NCBI GenBank assembly: GCA_004376385.1
Contig: SOJY01000281.1
Span: 1 to 6,108, forward strand
DNA length: 6,108 nt
Direction of reading: 5' to 3'
From: Candidatus Bathyarchaeum sp.
GTDB taxonomy: Archaea > Thermoproteota > Bathyarchaeia > Bathyarchaeales > Bathyarchaeaceae
A model generated the notes under the pieces. That model made no database searches. It worked only from the letters and a program-made list of their open reading frames with translations, and had not been told where the DNA came from. Position numbers and translations under genes: made by a program. Shown one piece after another: positions 1 to 5,197 of the stretch. The number at the start of each line of letters is the position of its first letter. Within the stretch, counting starts at the first letter, position 1.

Positions 1-66
1 TGTTTATAGAGAAAGAAGTCTGCATGTGCGTACATAAATCCGATTCCGAGTATTTCAACGAAGGTG

Positions 67-627
67 TTAAGTTTTTGTCCACTCCTTTCTCAGTAATGAA
101 AGGCAGACATCATCCCTGAATTGTCCGTTAAAGTAGCTCCTTTCTCGAAAAACTCCTTCCTTCTTGAAGCCCAGCCTGTGAACGAGTTTCAAAGAGCTGG
201 TATTCTTCGAGTCAATAATTGCCTGAATCCTGTTCAACCCTATTTTTTCAAAACCGTATTTTAACACAGCACGCAGTGCTTCTGTTATAATGCCTTGTCC
301 CCAGTATGTAGGGTCCAAATCGTATCCGATTTCCGCTCGACGCGCGGCTTTGATCCAATCGTAATAGCTGCAGGTTCCTATCAGCTCACTCCCACCTTTT
401 CTGACGAGTCCCCAGCGAATACCTCTGTTTTCTTTGAAGGGCTTTATACAGTAACGTTCGAGTTCTTCTTTGGCTGCCTCAAGGGTTTTAGGTCCTGGAA
501 AGCAACAGCCTTCTACTACTTTATCATTGTTGAAATGGCGGAAATAAAATTCTACATCATCGAGCGTCATTTCTCGCAGAATCAATCTGTCCGTTTCCAG
601 TTGCGGAAATTCGCCAAACTCTTCCAT
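67..627 (-). CDS. RimJ/RimL-type GNAT N-acetyltransferase
   Basis: This 186-residue protein is a complete GNAT acetyltransferase of the RimJ/RimL (Acetyltransf_3) type. Such enzymes move an acetyl group from acetyl-CoA to an amine, often a protein N-terminus, aminoglycoside or polyamine; the substrate here cannot be read. The family-typical opening LETDRLILREM lies at residues 10-20. Acetyl-CoA-binding motif A is EIGYDLDPTYWGQGI at about 99-113, with the pyrophosphate loop around YWGQG. Motif B holds N142, LGF at 152-154 and EG at 157-158. The ATG at 625-627 is the only usable start, because an in-frame TGA lies eight codons upstream and no other NTG start follows it. The ribosome site is weak. 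The gene is divergent from the VOC gene across 188 bases. Family is certain, substrate unknown. Confidence 0.93.
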   Translation of the reverse strand: MEEFGEFPQLETDRLILREMTLDDVEFYFRHFNNDKVVEGCCFPGPKTLEAAKEELERYCIKPFKENRGIRWGLVRKGGSELIGTCSYYDWIKAARRAEIGYDLDPTYWGQGIITEALRAVLKYGFEKIGLNRIQAIIDSKNTSSLKLVHRLGFKKEGVFRERSYFNGQFRDDVCLSLLRKEWTKT

Positions 628-688
628 CTTGACCAGCTCTTTGCCAGTGCCTCATCTGAATTGGGCTTGCATACATTGATTCGCACAA

Positions 689-698
689 GCATATATGC
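689..698. promoter_or_regulatory. Palindromic TATA-like element in the divergent gap
   Basis: GCATATATGC is a perfect 10-base palindrome lying 62 bases ahead of the minus-strand acetyltransferase start. It could be that gene's TATA box with a leader of about 35 bases. It is AT-rich and symmetric, so direction cannot be read from it. Assigned by position only. Confidence 0.35.
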
Positions 699-769
699 AT
701 TCATTTTGCAGACTTACTGCACGCTTACGCTCTGTATGGAGAAGTTGGAACATCTTAACAGGCACAAGT

Positions 770-806
770 CATAAAAACTGAATAACACGGATAAGATGCA
801 AAGGAG
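770..806 (+). promoter_or_regulatory. Promoter and ribosome site of the VOC-alkD pair
   Basis: A TATA-like CATAAAAAC at 770-778 lies about 40 bases before the ATG at 816. It is followed by a Shine-Dalgarno core AAGGAGA at 801-807, eight bases ahead of the ATG. The arrangement suits an archaeal promoter with a short leader and supports the chosen start. Confidence 0.5.
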
Positions 807-815
807 ATTAAACCA

Positions 816-1172
816 ATGAATGATGAGAGCTACATATGCCATATTATCATTCCTTCAAAACATTTTCAAACGGCGAAGAATTTCTATGAAAAAGTTTTTG
901 GATGGAAAGTTGAACAACAACCAGGAACGACTTCTTTGGATGTTCTGCCTCCCTCAGGAAAGGGAATAAGTGCAGAGCTGAACTCGGAAGAACAAGTTGT
1001 AGTTCCATCAATATCCACCTCCAACATCGCAGCAAAACTCAAGCTAATCGAACAGTTTGGTGGAAAGATATTCAAGAATAAAACACCCGTTGGTGAAGAA
1101 GCAGAATACGGACACTTTGCACTATTTGAAGATCCTGATGGCAACAAGATGTGCCTTTACTCTGAGGAGTAG
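816..1172 (+). CDS. VOC-fold protein (glyoxalase/bleomycin-resistance superfamily)
   Basis: This 118-residue single-module protein has the paired beta-alpha-beta-beta-beta layout of the vicinal oxygen chelate superfamily. H9 sits in the first strand at the usual metal-ligand position. FYEKVFGW at 23-30 is the classic helix and turn. The second half ends in GHFALFEDPDGN (99-110) and a terminal strand MCLYSEE. Members bind a divalent metal as dimers and act as lyases, dioxygenases, epoxide-opening resistance enzymes or drug-sequestering proteins; the reaction cannot be inferred here. An AAGGAGA ribosome site supports the start. The stop is 10 bases before the AlkD-like gene, so the two are probably co-transcribed, which fits a protective role against a reactive compound (inference). 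Confidence 0.9.
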   Translation: MNDESYICHIIIPSKHFQTAKNFYEKVFGWKVEQQPGTTSLDVLPPSGKGISAELNSEEQVVVPSISTSNIAAKLKLIEQFGGKIFKNKTPVGEEAEYGHFALFEDPDGNKMCLYSEE

Positions 1173-1182
1173 AGGAGTCGAC

Positions 1183-1923
1183 ATGAAAATTAAAGAGTTG
1201 TACTTAGACATTGTTAGAAAATTGGAGAAGAGAGCTAATCCCAAAAAGGCATTAATAAAAATCGCACAGGCACAGTATTTTGGAGTTAGGTACAAGTCTT
1301 ACGGCATTGAAACATCGGAACAGACAGAGCTTATTAGAAGTTACTCAGACAGTTTCAGGCAGCTGAGTGTCGAGGAAATGTTTGAGTTAGCCAAAATGTT
1401 CTATGCTTCTGGCTTCTCTGAACAGGTGAATTTTGGGGATGCAATTCTAGAACTTAGCGTTGAGGACTTAACCCCCGCGCACTACGACTTCTTGGATGAT
1501 ATTGCTGGTTATTTAGGCAATTGGGCGGAAACGGATTGGTTTTGCAGCCGAGTTGTGCAACCTTTGCTTCGAAAGTATCCTAAAGAGACCTTGAACCTAC
1601 TGAGAAAGTGGAACAGCTCCAAAAAACAGTGGAAACGAAGAGCAAGCGTTGTTGCATTTACCAGGAAAATCGGGGCAAGCGGAGAGTTCACAGGTGAAGC
1701 GTTAGAGTTATGTGATAACCTGATCTGGGATAAAGAGGACTTGGTGCGAAAAGGTGTCGGTTGGGCACTTAAGGATAACATGCGAGGTGCTAGGGAAAGA
1801 GTTCTTGATTATGTGAAATCTTTGAGACGAAAAGGAATTTCTTCCGTAATTACGCTTTATGCTATTCGAGACTTGAAAGGCAAGGAACGAAAAGAGATTC
1901 TGGACATAAAGCCAATCAAATAG
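1183..1923 (+). CDS. AlkD-like DNA alkylation repair glycosylase
   Basis: This 246-residue helical HEAT-like repeat protein matches the DNA alkylation repair (AlkC/AlkD) family, which cuts alkylated purines such as 3- and 7-alkyl adducts out of DNA. The Bacillus AlkD key residues appear conserved: W114 and D118 in NWAETD (W109/D113 in AlkD), R153 in KQWKRRASV (R148), and W194 in RKGVGWALKD (W187). Length is close to AlkD's roughly 237. The ATG at 1183 is chosen over the upstream in-frame ATG at 1057, which would overlap the VOC gene by over 100 bases and add non-family residues. A GAGGAG ribosome site lies a few bases before 1183. It is second gene of a tight pair with VOC. Family confident; lesion range unknown. 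Confidence 0.93.
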   Translation: MKIKELYLDIVRKLEKRANPKKALIKIAQAQYFGVRYKSYGIETSEQTELIRSYSDSFRQLSVEEMFELAKMFYASGFSEQVNFGDAILELSVEDLTPAHYDFLDDIAGYLGNWAETDWFCSRVVQPLLRKYPKETLNLLRKWNSSKKQWKRRASVVAFTRKIGASGEFTGEALELCDNLIWDKEDLVRKGVGWALKDNMRGARERVLDYVKSLRRKGISSVITLYAIRDLKGKERKEILDIKPIK

Positions 1924-2099
1924 ATTCTACGTCCTAAGAACCCCAAGGATTAACATCAACTATCACGAACCTCCACGACTGGACATTGCCAGCCGCTACC
2001 AACCCACATTTTAATCCACACGATCTATTTGCCAAAAAAAGTAGCTGTAGGGACATTATTGTAACTGCTGCTTCATATCGAACATACATATAATCTATC

Positions 2100-2112
2100 A
2101 TCACATGGTGAT
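2100..2112. repeat. Operator-like palindrome, copy 1
   Basis: ATCACATGGTGAT has perfect 5-base arms (ATCAC/GTGAT) around ATG. It is closely related to the palindrome at 2194-2208, giving the shared form ATCACAT-K-GTGAT. Symmetric sites of this kind often bind dimeric helix-turn-helix regulators; the regulator is unknown. Confidence 0.5.
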
Positions 2113-2135
2113 TACGAATTGTGTGTGTCCCACCA

Positions 2136-2153
2136 CCTCTTTTTTCTAAGAGG
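2136..2153 (+). terminator. Possible terminator: short inverted repeat with T-rich loop
   Basis: CCTCTT and AAGAGG form 6-base arms around TTTTCT, giving a run of six T on the plus strand (2140-2145). It lies 213 bases beyond the AlkD-like stop and is the first T-run after that gene. Archaeal RNA polymerase stops at T-runs, so it may end the VOC-alkD transcript, but the distance makes this weak. Confidence 0.3.
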
Positions 2154-2193
2154 ATCATAGCGCACTGAAGTAGACACATTTACCGAAACTTGC

Positions 2194-2208
2194 CATCACA
2201 TTGTGATG
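2194..2208. repeat. Operator-like palindrome, copy 2
   Basis: CATCACATTGTGATG has perfect 7-base arms around a single T. It is the stronger of the two related palindromes in this gap and lies 140 bases ahead of the cupin start and about 75 bases ahead of its TATA-like box. It may be an operator or the base of a small hairpin. Confidence 0.5.
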
Positions 2209-2237
2209 ACACATTCTGTTTTGGGGAACAACCCTCC

Positions 2238-2251
2238 TTTTTTTGCATGCA
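2238..2251. repeat. T7 tract joined to a TGCATGCA element
   Basis: Seven T (2238-2244) run into TGCATGCA (2244-2251), an 8-base perfect palindrome and the first exact copy of the intergenic element. The T-tract could be a plus-strand terminator. The element is about 40 bases upstream of the cupin TATA-like box. Confidence 0.55.
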
Positions 2252-2283
2252 TTGGAACAGAAAGCAAGATGTTATAGAATCAC

Positions 2284-2330
2284 TTTTATATGCAAAGCGA
2301 TACAACGTGCACCATACGGATTAGGGTGAT
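2284..2330 (+). promoter_or_regulatory. Cupin promoter and ribosome site
   Basis: TTTTATAT at 2284-2291 is a good archaeal TATA box. A start of transcription some 25 bases on would give a leader of about 20 bases. GGTGAT at 2325-2330 exactly matches the archaeal anti-Shine-Dalgarno region and ends three bases before the ATG at 2334. Confidence 0.6.
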
Positions 2331-2333
2331 TGA

Positions 2334-2654
2334 ATGGAAAAGATTTCTTTGGACGAGCTTTCAAGAAAGATCGGTAAACCTTGGTCTCCTGTTGATGTAA
2401 TGTTTGTTAACGATTCCGTAATCAGGATAGCAAAGGTTGAAGGTGAGTTTGTTTGGCATAAACACGACAACGGTGATGAGGTCTTTTTGGTTTTTGAGGG
2501 AGAATTTACAATACAAACGAAAGAGAAGAATTTCAATCTGAAGAAAGGAGAATGTATTCTGGTTCCAAAAGGAGTTTTGCATTGTCCAAAAGCCGATTCT
2601 CCAGCCACTATGTTAGTGTTTGAGTTGAAAGATACTAAACAATATGGAGATTAG
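2334..2654 (+). CDS. Single-domain cupin protein
   Basis: This complete 106-residue protein consists of one cupin beta-barrel. Cupin motif 1 is visible as GEFVWHKHDNGDEVFLVFEG (37-56), with metal-ligand candidates H42, H44 and E49. Motif 2 is GECILVPKGVLHCP (72-85), supplying H83. All four usual ligands are present, so it probably binds a divalent metal. Small cupins of this kind, often given as mannose-6-phosphate isomerase-like or cupin_2 proteins, include sugar-binding, dioxygenase and detoxifying members. No substrate can be assigned. The GGTGAT ribosome site and TATA-like box fix the start. The gene is transcribed alone and converges on the isochorismatase-type gene. Confidence 0.92.
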   Translation: MEKISLDELSRKIGKPWSPVDVMFVNDSVIRIAKVEGEFVWHKHDNGDEVFLVFEGEFTIQTKEKNFNLKKGECILVPKGVLHCPKADSPATMLVFELKDTKQYGD

Positions 2655-2663
2655 ACTAACACT

Positions 2664-2693
2664 GGAGATATCTCCCGCATTTCCCCCTTTTTT
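2664..2693 (+). terminator. Cupin terminator: palindrome plus C5T6 tract
   Basis: GGAGATATCTCC (2664-2675), a perfect 12-base palindrome able to form a 4-base stem, starts nine bases after the cupin stop. It is followed by CCCCCTTTTTT, with T6 at 2688-2693. A pyrimidine tract ending in T just after a stop fits archaeal intrinsic termination. Confidence 0.55.
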
Positions 2694-2696
2694 GCG

Positions 2697-2710
2697 ACAT
2701 GCATGCATGT
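2697..2710. repeat. 14-base perfect palindrome of the TGCATGCA element
   Basis: ACATGCATGCATGT reads the same on both strands. It lies between two convergent genes, four bases after the cupin T-tract and seven before the end of the minus-strand gene. It contains the exact TGCATGCA core at 2700-2707. Confidence 0.7.
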
Positions 2711-2716
2711 ATTAGC

Positions 2717-3385
2717 CTATTTCAGCATTTCAATGATCCTGTCAGCAGTCAGAACCTTCGCAAACCCCTTCCTCAACACCTTCAACTCAGGTTCCTGCAT
2801 ATCTGGATCATCTGTTGATGTTACATCACTCCCAAAAACAACTTTAAAGCTTCTTTCATAGGCTTGCCGAGCTGTAACCCCACAACAATAATTCGTCAAA
2901 GTCCCACAAATTATGACAGTATCTTTTCCTAAATTCCTCAGAATGGTCTCTAACGGAGTATCATAGAAAGCTCCATAGGAGGACTTGTGAATGACTATTT
3001 CATCATCCCTCGGTGCAAGTTCATGCCAAACACGTCCTTCCACAAAAAACGAAGATCGATCAATTGCCAACTCAGGGTAACGACCAGGCATCAAAGGTCC
3101 AGTTTTTGGGCGGTCAAGATAGTTGTGCGTCTTTGAATAAACGGTGAAGATGACGGGTATCCCTTTTTCCCTACAATGTCCTATCAGTCTTTTGATACAC
3201 GGAACTTGTCTGGTTGCTTCTGGAATCCAATCCGGTGTCCAATGTGGCTTAACAAACTCATCTTGCATATCAACGACTAGCAGAGCACATTTCTCTGGGA
3301 CAACGTCAAAGCTAGCGGTTCCCTCTTTGTAAGCTCTTCTGGCCAAATCAAGTACTTGTTCTTCTGTATATCCACCCTCTTTCAT
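2717..3385 (-). CDS. Isochorismatase-family cysteine hydrolase
   Basis: This alpha/beta hydrolase of the isochorismatase/nicotinamidase superfamily is 222 residues from the chosen start. The catalytic triad is visible: D39 in LLVVDMQDEF, K134 in IHKSSYGAFYDT and C167 in GTLTNYCCGVTARQA. Members hydrolyse isochorismate, nicotinamide, N-carbamoyl amides, ureas or related amides; the sequence does not decide between them. The ATG at 3383-3385 is preferred because GAGGT lies eight bases ahead and the protein then begins MKEGGYTEEQV. Earlier in-frame ATGs at 3398-3400, 3404-3406 and 3431-3433 add up to 16 residues but lack ribosome sites, and the earliest lies within a TGCATGCA-type palindrome. 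The gene is convergent with the cupin gene and appears to stand alone. Confidence 0.92.
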   Translation of the reverse strand: MKEGGYTEEQVLDLARRAYKEGTASFDVVPEKCALLVVDMQDEFVKPHWTPDWIPEATRQVPCIKRLIGHCREKGIPVIFTVYSKTHNYLDRPKTGPLMPGRYPELAIDRSSFFVEGRVWHELAPRDDEIVIHKSSYGAFYDTPLETILRNLGKDTVIICGTLTNYCCGVTARQAYERSFKVVFGSDVTSTDDPDMQEPELKVLRKGFAKVLTADRIIEMLK

Positions 3386-3429
3386 ACGTTCTAACCTCAT
3401 TATCATTGAATTACACAACGTTCCTTTTC

Positions 3430-3454
3430 GCATGCATACAAAAGACTACTAAAA
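3430..3454 (-). promoter_or_regulatory. Probable promoter of the cysteine hydrolase gene with GCATGCAT element
   Basis: On the minus strand TTTTAGTA (3447-3454) is a modest TATA-like box, 13-20 bases upstream of GCATGCAT at 3430-3437. Transcription starting near 3424 would give a leader of about 40 bases to the preferred ATG. An imperfect inverted repeat CTAAAA/TTTTAG (3449-3466) overlaps the box. Confidence 0.35.
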
Positions 3455-3506
3455 CAATGTTTTTAGCCTTAAAACTACTTTGCTAGAAATGTCTATAAAA
3501 GAGCCC

Positions 3507-3516
3507 ACATGCATGT
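3507..3516. repeat. ACATGCATGT palindrome
   Basis: This perfect 10-base palindrome of the TGCATGCA family lies just past the stop of the short minus-strand gene at 3523. A TATA-like CTATAAAAG sits next to it at 3492-3500 on the plus strand, but no plus-strand gene follows within a suitable distance. Confidence 0.55.
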
Positions 3517-3522
3517 TTGTTT

Positions 3523-3690
3523 CTACAGAGCCAACACAAATTCTCTTTTGCCCTTGGGAAAATATATGTCATTTAGTTTCACTCCTCTTATCTGTGATGT
3601 GGTCTCCTTTACATGCTCCAACAGTTTCTCCAAATGATTAACATCTCTGAACTCATACTCTAGGTGTTTGAATATTATCAAAGTGAACAC
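3523..3690 (-). CDS. Short GYD/dimeric alpha-beta barrel-like protein, possibly truncated
   Basis: This 55-codon frame starts at GTG 3688-3690 and ends at TAG 3523-3525. The translation looks genuine: a hydrophobic strand FTLIIFKHLEYEF (2-14), an amphipathic helix DVNHLEKLLEHVKETTSQI (16-34), then GVKLNDIYFPKGKREFVLAL to the end. The order strand, helix, strand, glycine turn, strand resembles the first half of ferredoxin-like alpha-beta barrel domains such as GYD, which usually run to about 90 residues. The stop cuts the last strand, and the frame beyond it does not continue the fold, so it may be a truncated gene. The ribosome site is weak. A shared TTAAATATT core (about 3718-3727) lies some 33 bases upstream, suiting near-leaderless transcription divergent from merB. 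Function unknown. Confidence 0.55.
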   Translation of the reverse strand: MFTLIIFKHLEYEFRDVNHLEKLLEHVKETTSQIRGVKLNDIYFPKGKREFVLAL

Positions 3691-3717
3691 CGATAGTGAT
3701 CATATTTGCACCATCTC

Positions 3718-3727
3718 AATATTTAAG
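3718..3727. promoter_or_regulatory. Shared TATA core between the short gene and merB
   Basis: AATATTTAAG can be read as a TATA box on either strand. Its centre is about 42 bases before the merB-like ATG at 3765 and about 33 before the GTG at 3690. This gives short leaders in both directions. Confidence 0.45.
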
Positions 3728-3764
3728 AGTGGGATTGTCTGACTTTTCTTCTTGGTTGAGTCTC

Positions 3765-4370
3765 ATGTCTGAAAGTTTAGGCGACGTCAAGATCCCTCTA
3801 GACCTTGGAACACGACTTCGAGTATTAGATCGTTTGAGCCAGATACCACAAACCCTAAACGAGTATGGCACCCTTCTTCAAGAACGTATCAAGAAAAACT
3901 TAGAAGAGCCAAGTTCGAGAGCGCATTTCCAGGAAATCTTCAAAGGTAAGAAGATCTTTGGCCACGTGAACTACAAAACTCGCCACAAAGTCCAGCTTTC
4001 AGGCAAAAGACAAGTCTACGTTGCCTGTGCTCTTGACGCTCTAGTCGAAGGTTTTTTCCAACCCATTAAAATCGATTCGGCATGTTTCCACTGTAGTGAA
4101 CCAGTACAGGTCAAGATGTCTAAAGGAATTGTCAACTCTATAGAACCGTCTTCATGCGTCATCTGGTTGGGGGCTAGCAAAGTGGGGGAAGGCCAATTAG
4201 AAACATATCTCTGCCCTTACATCAATTTCTTCAGTTCTGCTGAACACGTTGCAGAATGGAGAGCCAAGAACCCGAACGAGCTCGGCATGACGCTCACTCT
4301 GAACCAATGCCTCGAACTGGCTAGAAAAGGCTACTGGGAAGCCGTGCGCCCGTCCCTAACCGAAACTTAG
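3765..4370 (+). CDS. merB: Alkylmercury lyase (MerB-like)
   Basis: This 201-residue protein belongs to the alkylmercury (organomercurial) lyase family, which splits the carbon-mercury bond of compounds such as methylmercury, releasing Hg(II). The R388 MerB catalytic set is C96, D99 and C159. Here C88 and D91 lie in VACALDALVEGFF (MerB has WCALD), and C150 in YLCPYINFF, a spacing of 62 against 63. C107/C110 match the structural C117 region. HKVQLSGKRQVY before the first Cys also fits MerB. Length is near MerB's 212, with room for the N-terminal helical domain. The ATG at 3765 is preferred over GTG 3696, which would nearly abut the divergent start and swallow the promoter. No merA or merR is seen nearby. 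A Cys-rich ORF follows after 19 bases. Family confident; mercury activity inferred. Confidence 0.88.
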   Translation: MSESLGDVKIPLDLGTRLRVLDRLSQIPQTLNEYGTLLQERIKKNLEEPSSRAHFQEIFKGKKIFGHVNYKTRHKVQLSGKRQVYVACALDALVEGFFQPIKIDSACFHCSEPVQVKMSKGIVNSIEPSSCVIWLGASKVGEGQLETYLCPYINFFSSAEHVAEWRAKNPNELGMTLTLNQCLELARKGYWEAVRPSLTET

Positions 4371-4389
4371 CAGCAGGGGTGTTTAGTTG

Positions 4390-4561
4390 GTGAAGAGGTC
4401 ACAAATCAAAGGCAAAACCTTGTTTCTCTGTGAAGAATGTGGCTTAGGCTACAGATAGAGAAACAGCTCAGATGTCTGAAGATTGGTGCAAGAAAACCGC
4501 AACTTGCTCACTCGAGATCACCAAGAAAGCAGTGAATAAGCGAGATGTTAGCGCTCTGTAA
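4390..4561 (+). pseudogene. Frameshifted small Cys-rich (zinc-binding-like) protein gene
   Basis: Starting at GTG 4390, the frame reads VKRSQIKGKTLFLCEECGLGYR and stops at TAG 4456. The +1 frame from 4454 carries on as DRETAQMSEDWCKKTATCS, then LEITKKAVNKRDVSAL, to TAA 4559-4561. Joined, they give about 57 residues with CEEC, WC and TCS cysteines. This resembles a small archaeal Cys-rich family, recalled from memory and not named, in which a CEECG motif is followed by A-x-x-C-E-x-W-C. A loss of two bases from a GA repeat near 4453 would explain the shift, and S in place of the expected third Cys suggests further decay. A GGGGTG ribosome site lies ahead of the start. It follows merB by 19 bases, so the two were probably co-transcribed. 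Sequencing error or programmed shifting remain possible. Confidence 0.6.
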
Positions 4562-4626
4562 TCTTGAGGACCAGTTGGATTTTGCGAGTACGCAGGTCAA
4601 CCGCTGCAACCCCACGACGATTTCAA

Positions 4627-4638
4627 GCATGCATGCAT
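4627..4638. repeat. GCATGCATGCAT element
   Basis: Three overlapping GCAT units form nested palindromes and include exact TGCATGCA at 4630-4637. It shares ATGCATGCAT with the element at 2697-2710. It lies eight bases beyond the stop of the minus-strand acetyltransferase, between that gene and the decayed Cys-rich ORF. Confidence 0.7.
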
Positions 4639-4645
4639 CAGTACG

Positions 4646-5137
4646 TCAGATAGATCTTTGCACCCAAATTTCATCAAAATCTTTTCGAAATTTTTTCCCT
4701 ATGCGTCTAAACCTTCCGCATTGTTTGAAGCCGTTTTTGTCATGAAAACTCAAACTTATCTCGTTCATTGAAGAAATGTTTGCAAGCAAAGTATCAATCC
4801 CCATCTCCTTCGCTTCCTCCACTAAAATATTTAAAAGTTTTTTGCCCAATCCCTTTCTAGTATGTAATGGTAAGATGAAGTACATTACCTTTGCAACACG
4901 TTTAAACACATCCATACTATGATAACGCTGCAATAGTCCAAAACCAATTACTTCTTTATCTTCCGTCTCAATTACATAGAATGGATAGCCTTTAGCCATT
5001 TCTTTTAACTTTTCAAAAAAATCATATGCTACTTTCTTCTCAGGGTATGCAGCAAAACTATTCTCTACAAAATAATTGTAAATAGATATTACAACTTCTT
5101 GATCATTGTCATTTACTCTCCTAAACGAATAGTCCAT
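4646..5137 (-). CDS. GNAT acetyltransferase, phosphinothricin/MnaT-like
   Basis: This complete 163-residue GNAT enzyme resembles the phosphinothricin/L-amino-acid N-acetyltransferase branch (Pat, MnaT). The start MDYSFRRVNDND fits the first strand. YNYFVENSFAAY (20-31) is the usual substrate-side helix. Motif A is LPLHTRKGLGKKLL (89-102) with R94-K-G-L-G-K99. The C-terminal half, N120-I-S-S-M-N with GF at 136-137 and IGKKFRKDFDEIW, is the branch signature. Members acetylate amino-acid-like toxins such as phosphinothricin or methionine sulfone; the substrate here is only inferred. It follows the neighbouring GNAT gene by 60 bases on the same strand, likely as a two-gene unit. No strong ribosome site is seen. 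The gene is notably AT-rich (28% G+C on the line at 4981). Confidence 0.92.
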   Translation of the reverse strand: MDYSFRRVNDNDQEVVISIYNYFVENSFAAYPEKKVAYDFFEKLKEMAKGYPFYVIETEDKEVIGFGLLQRYHSMDVFKRVAKVMYFILPLHTRKGLGKKLLNILVEEAKEMGIDTLLANISSMNEISLSFHDKNGFKQCGRFRRIGKKFRKDFDEIWVQRSI

Positions 5138-5157
5138 ATCAGGTTTCCCATTTATGT

Positions 5158-5175
5158 TGAGTTTGAATTAACTCA
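5158..5175. repeat. Inverted repeat between the tandem acetyltransferase genes
   Basis: TGAGTT and AACTCA form 6-base arms around TGAATT in the 60-base gap. The repeat may be an operator or a small hairpin in the transcript. It is not followed by a T-run on the minus strand, so termination is unlikely. Confidence 0.35.
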
Positions 5176-5197
5176 CCCCCGAAGTCAAGTAACTTTC

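Larger units (their letters stand above)
1924..2333. other. 410-base gene-free gap with regulatory-looking palindromes
   Basis: No credible gene is seen here on either strand. The one minus-strand frame above 80 codons (1934-2179) lacks a ribosome site, family resemblance and a promoter. The gap holds two related palindromes (2100-2112 and 2194-2208), an inverted repeat with a T-rich loop (2136-2153), a T7 tract running into a TGCATGCA element (2238-2251), and the cupin promoter at its right end. Such a long gap is unusual beside gaps of mostly 10-190 bases elsewhere in the window, so a small RNA or decayed gene is possible. Confidence 0.6.

Noticed and set aside
3..119. Plus-strand open frame at the left edge ending at TGA 117-119, and a minus-strand frame over 1-75
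   Set aside because: Both look mildly protein-like but are cut by the window edge, overlap the acetyltransferase 3' end or lack a start, and match nothing recognisable.
295..774. Plus-strand frame of 159 codons opposite the first acetyltransferase
   Set aside because: It is mostly antisense to a clear GNAT gene, has unusual composition and no ribosome site; the open tail across 628-774 is probably chance.
1057..1182. 42-residue N-terminal extension of the AlkD-like protein
   Set aside because: It overlaps the VOC gene in another frame and has no ribosome site, whereas GAGGAG precedes the ATG at 1183.
1934..2179. Minus-strand frame of 81 codons in the gap after the AlkD-like gene
   Set aside because: No ribosome site or promoter fits its starts, the residue pattern matches no family I recognise, and it runs through both palindromes. 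Could be a relic, but not supportable as a gene.
2203..2209. GTGATGA resembling a C box of a C/D guide RNA
   Set aside because: No CTGA D box lies at a suitable distance downstream, and the match is part of the palindrome.
3492..3500. Strong TATA-like CTATAAAAG on the plus strand
   Set aside because: No plus-strand gene follows at a suitable distance; the frame from ATG near 3567 stops after 23 codons.
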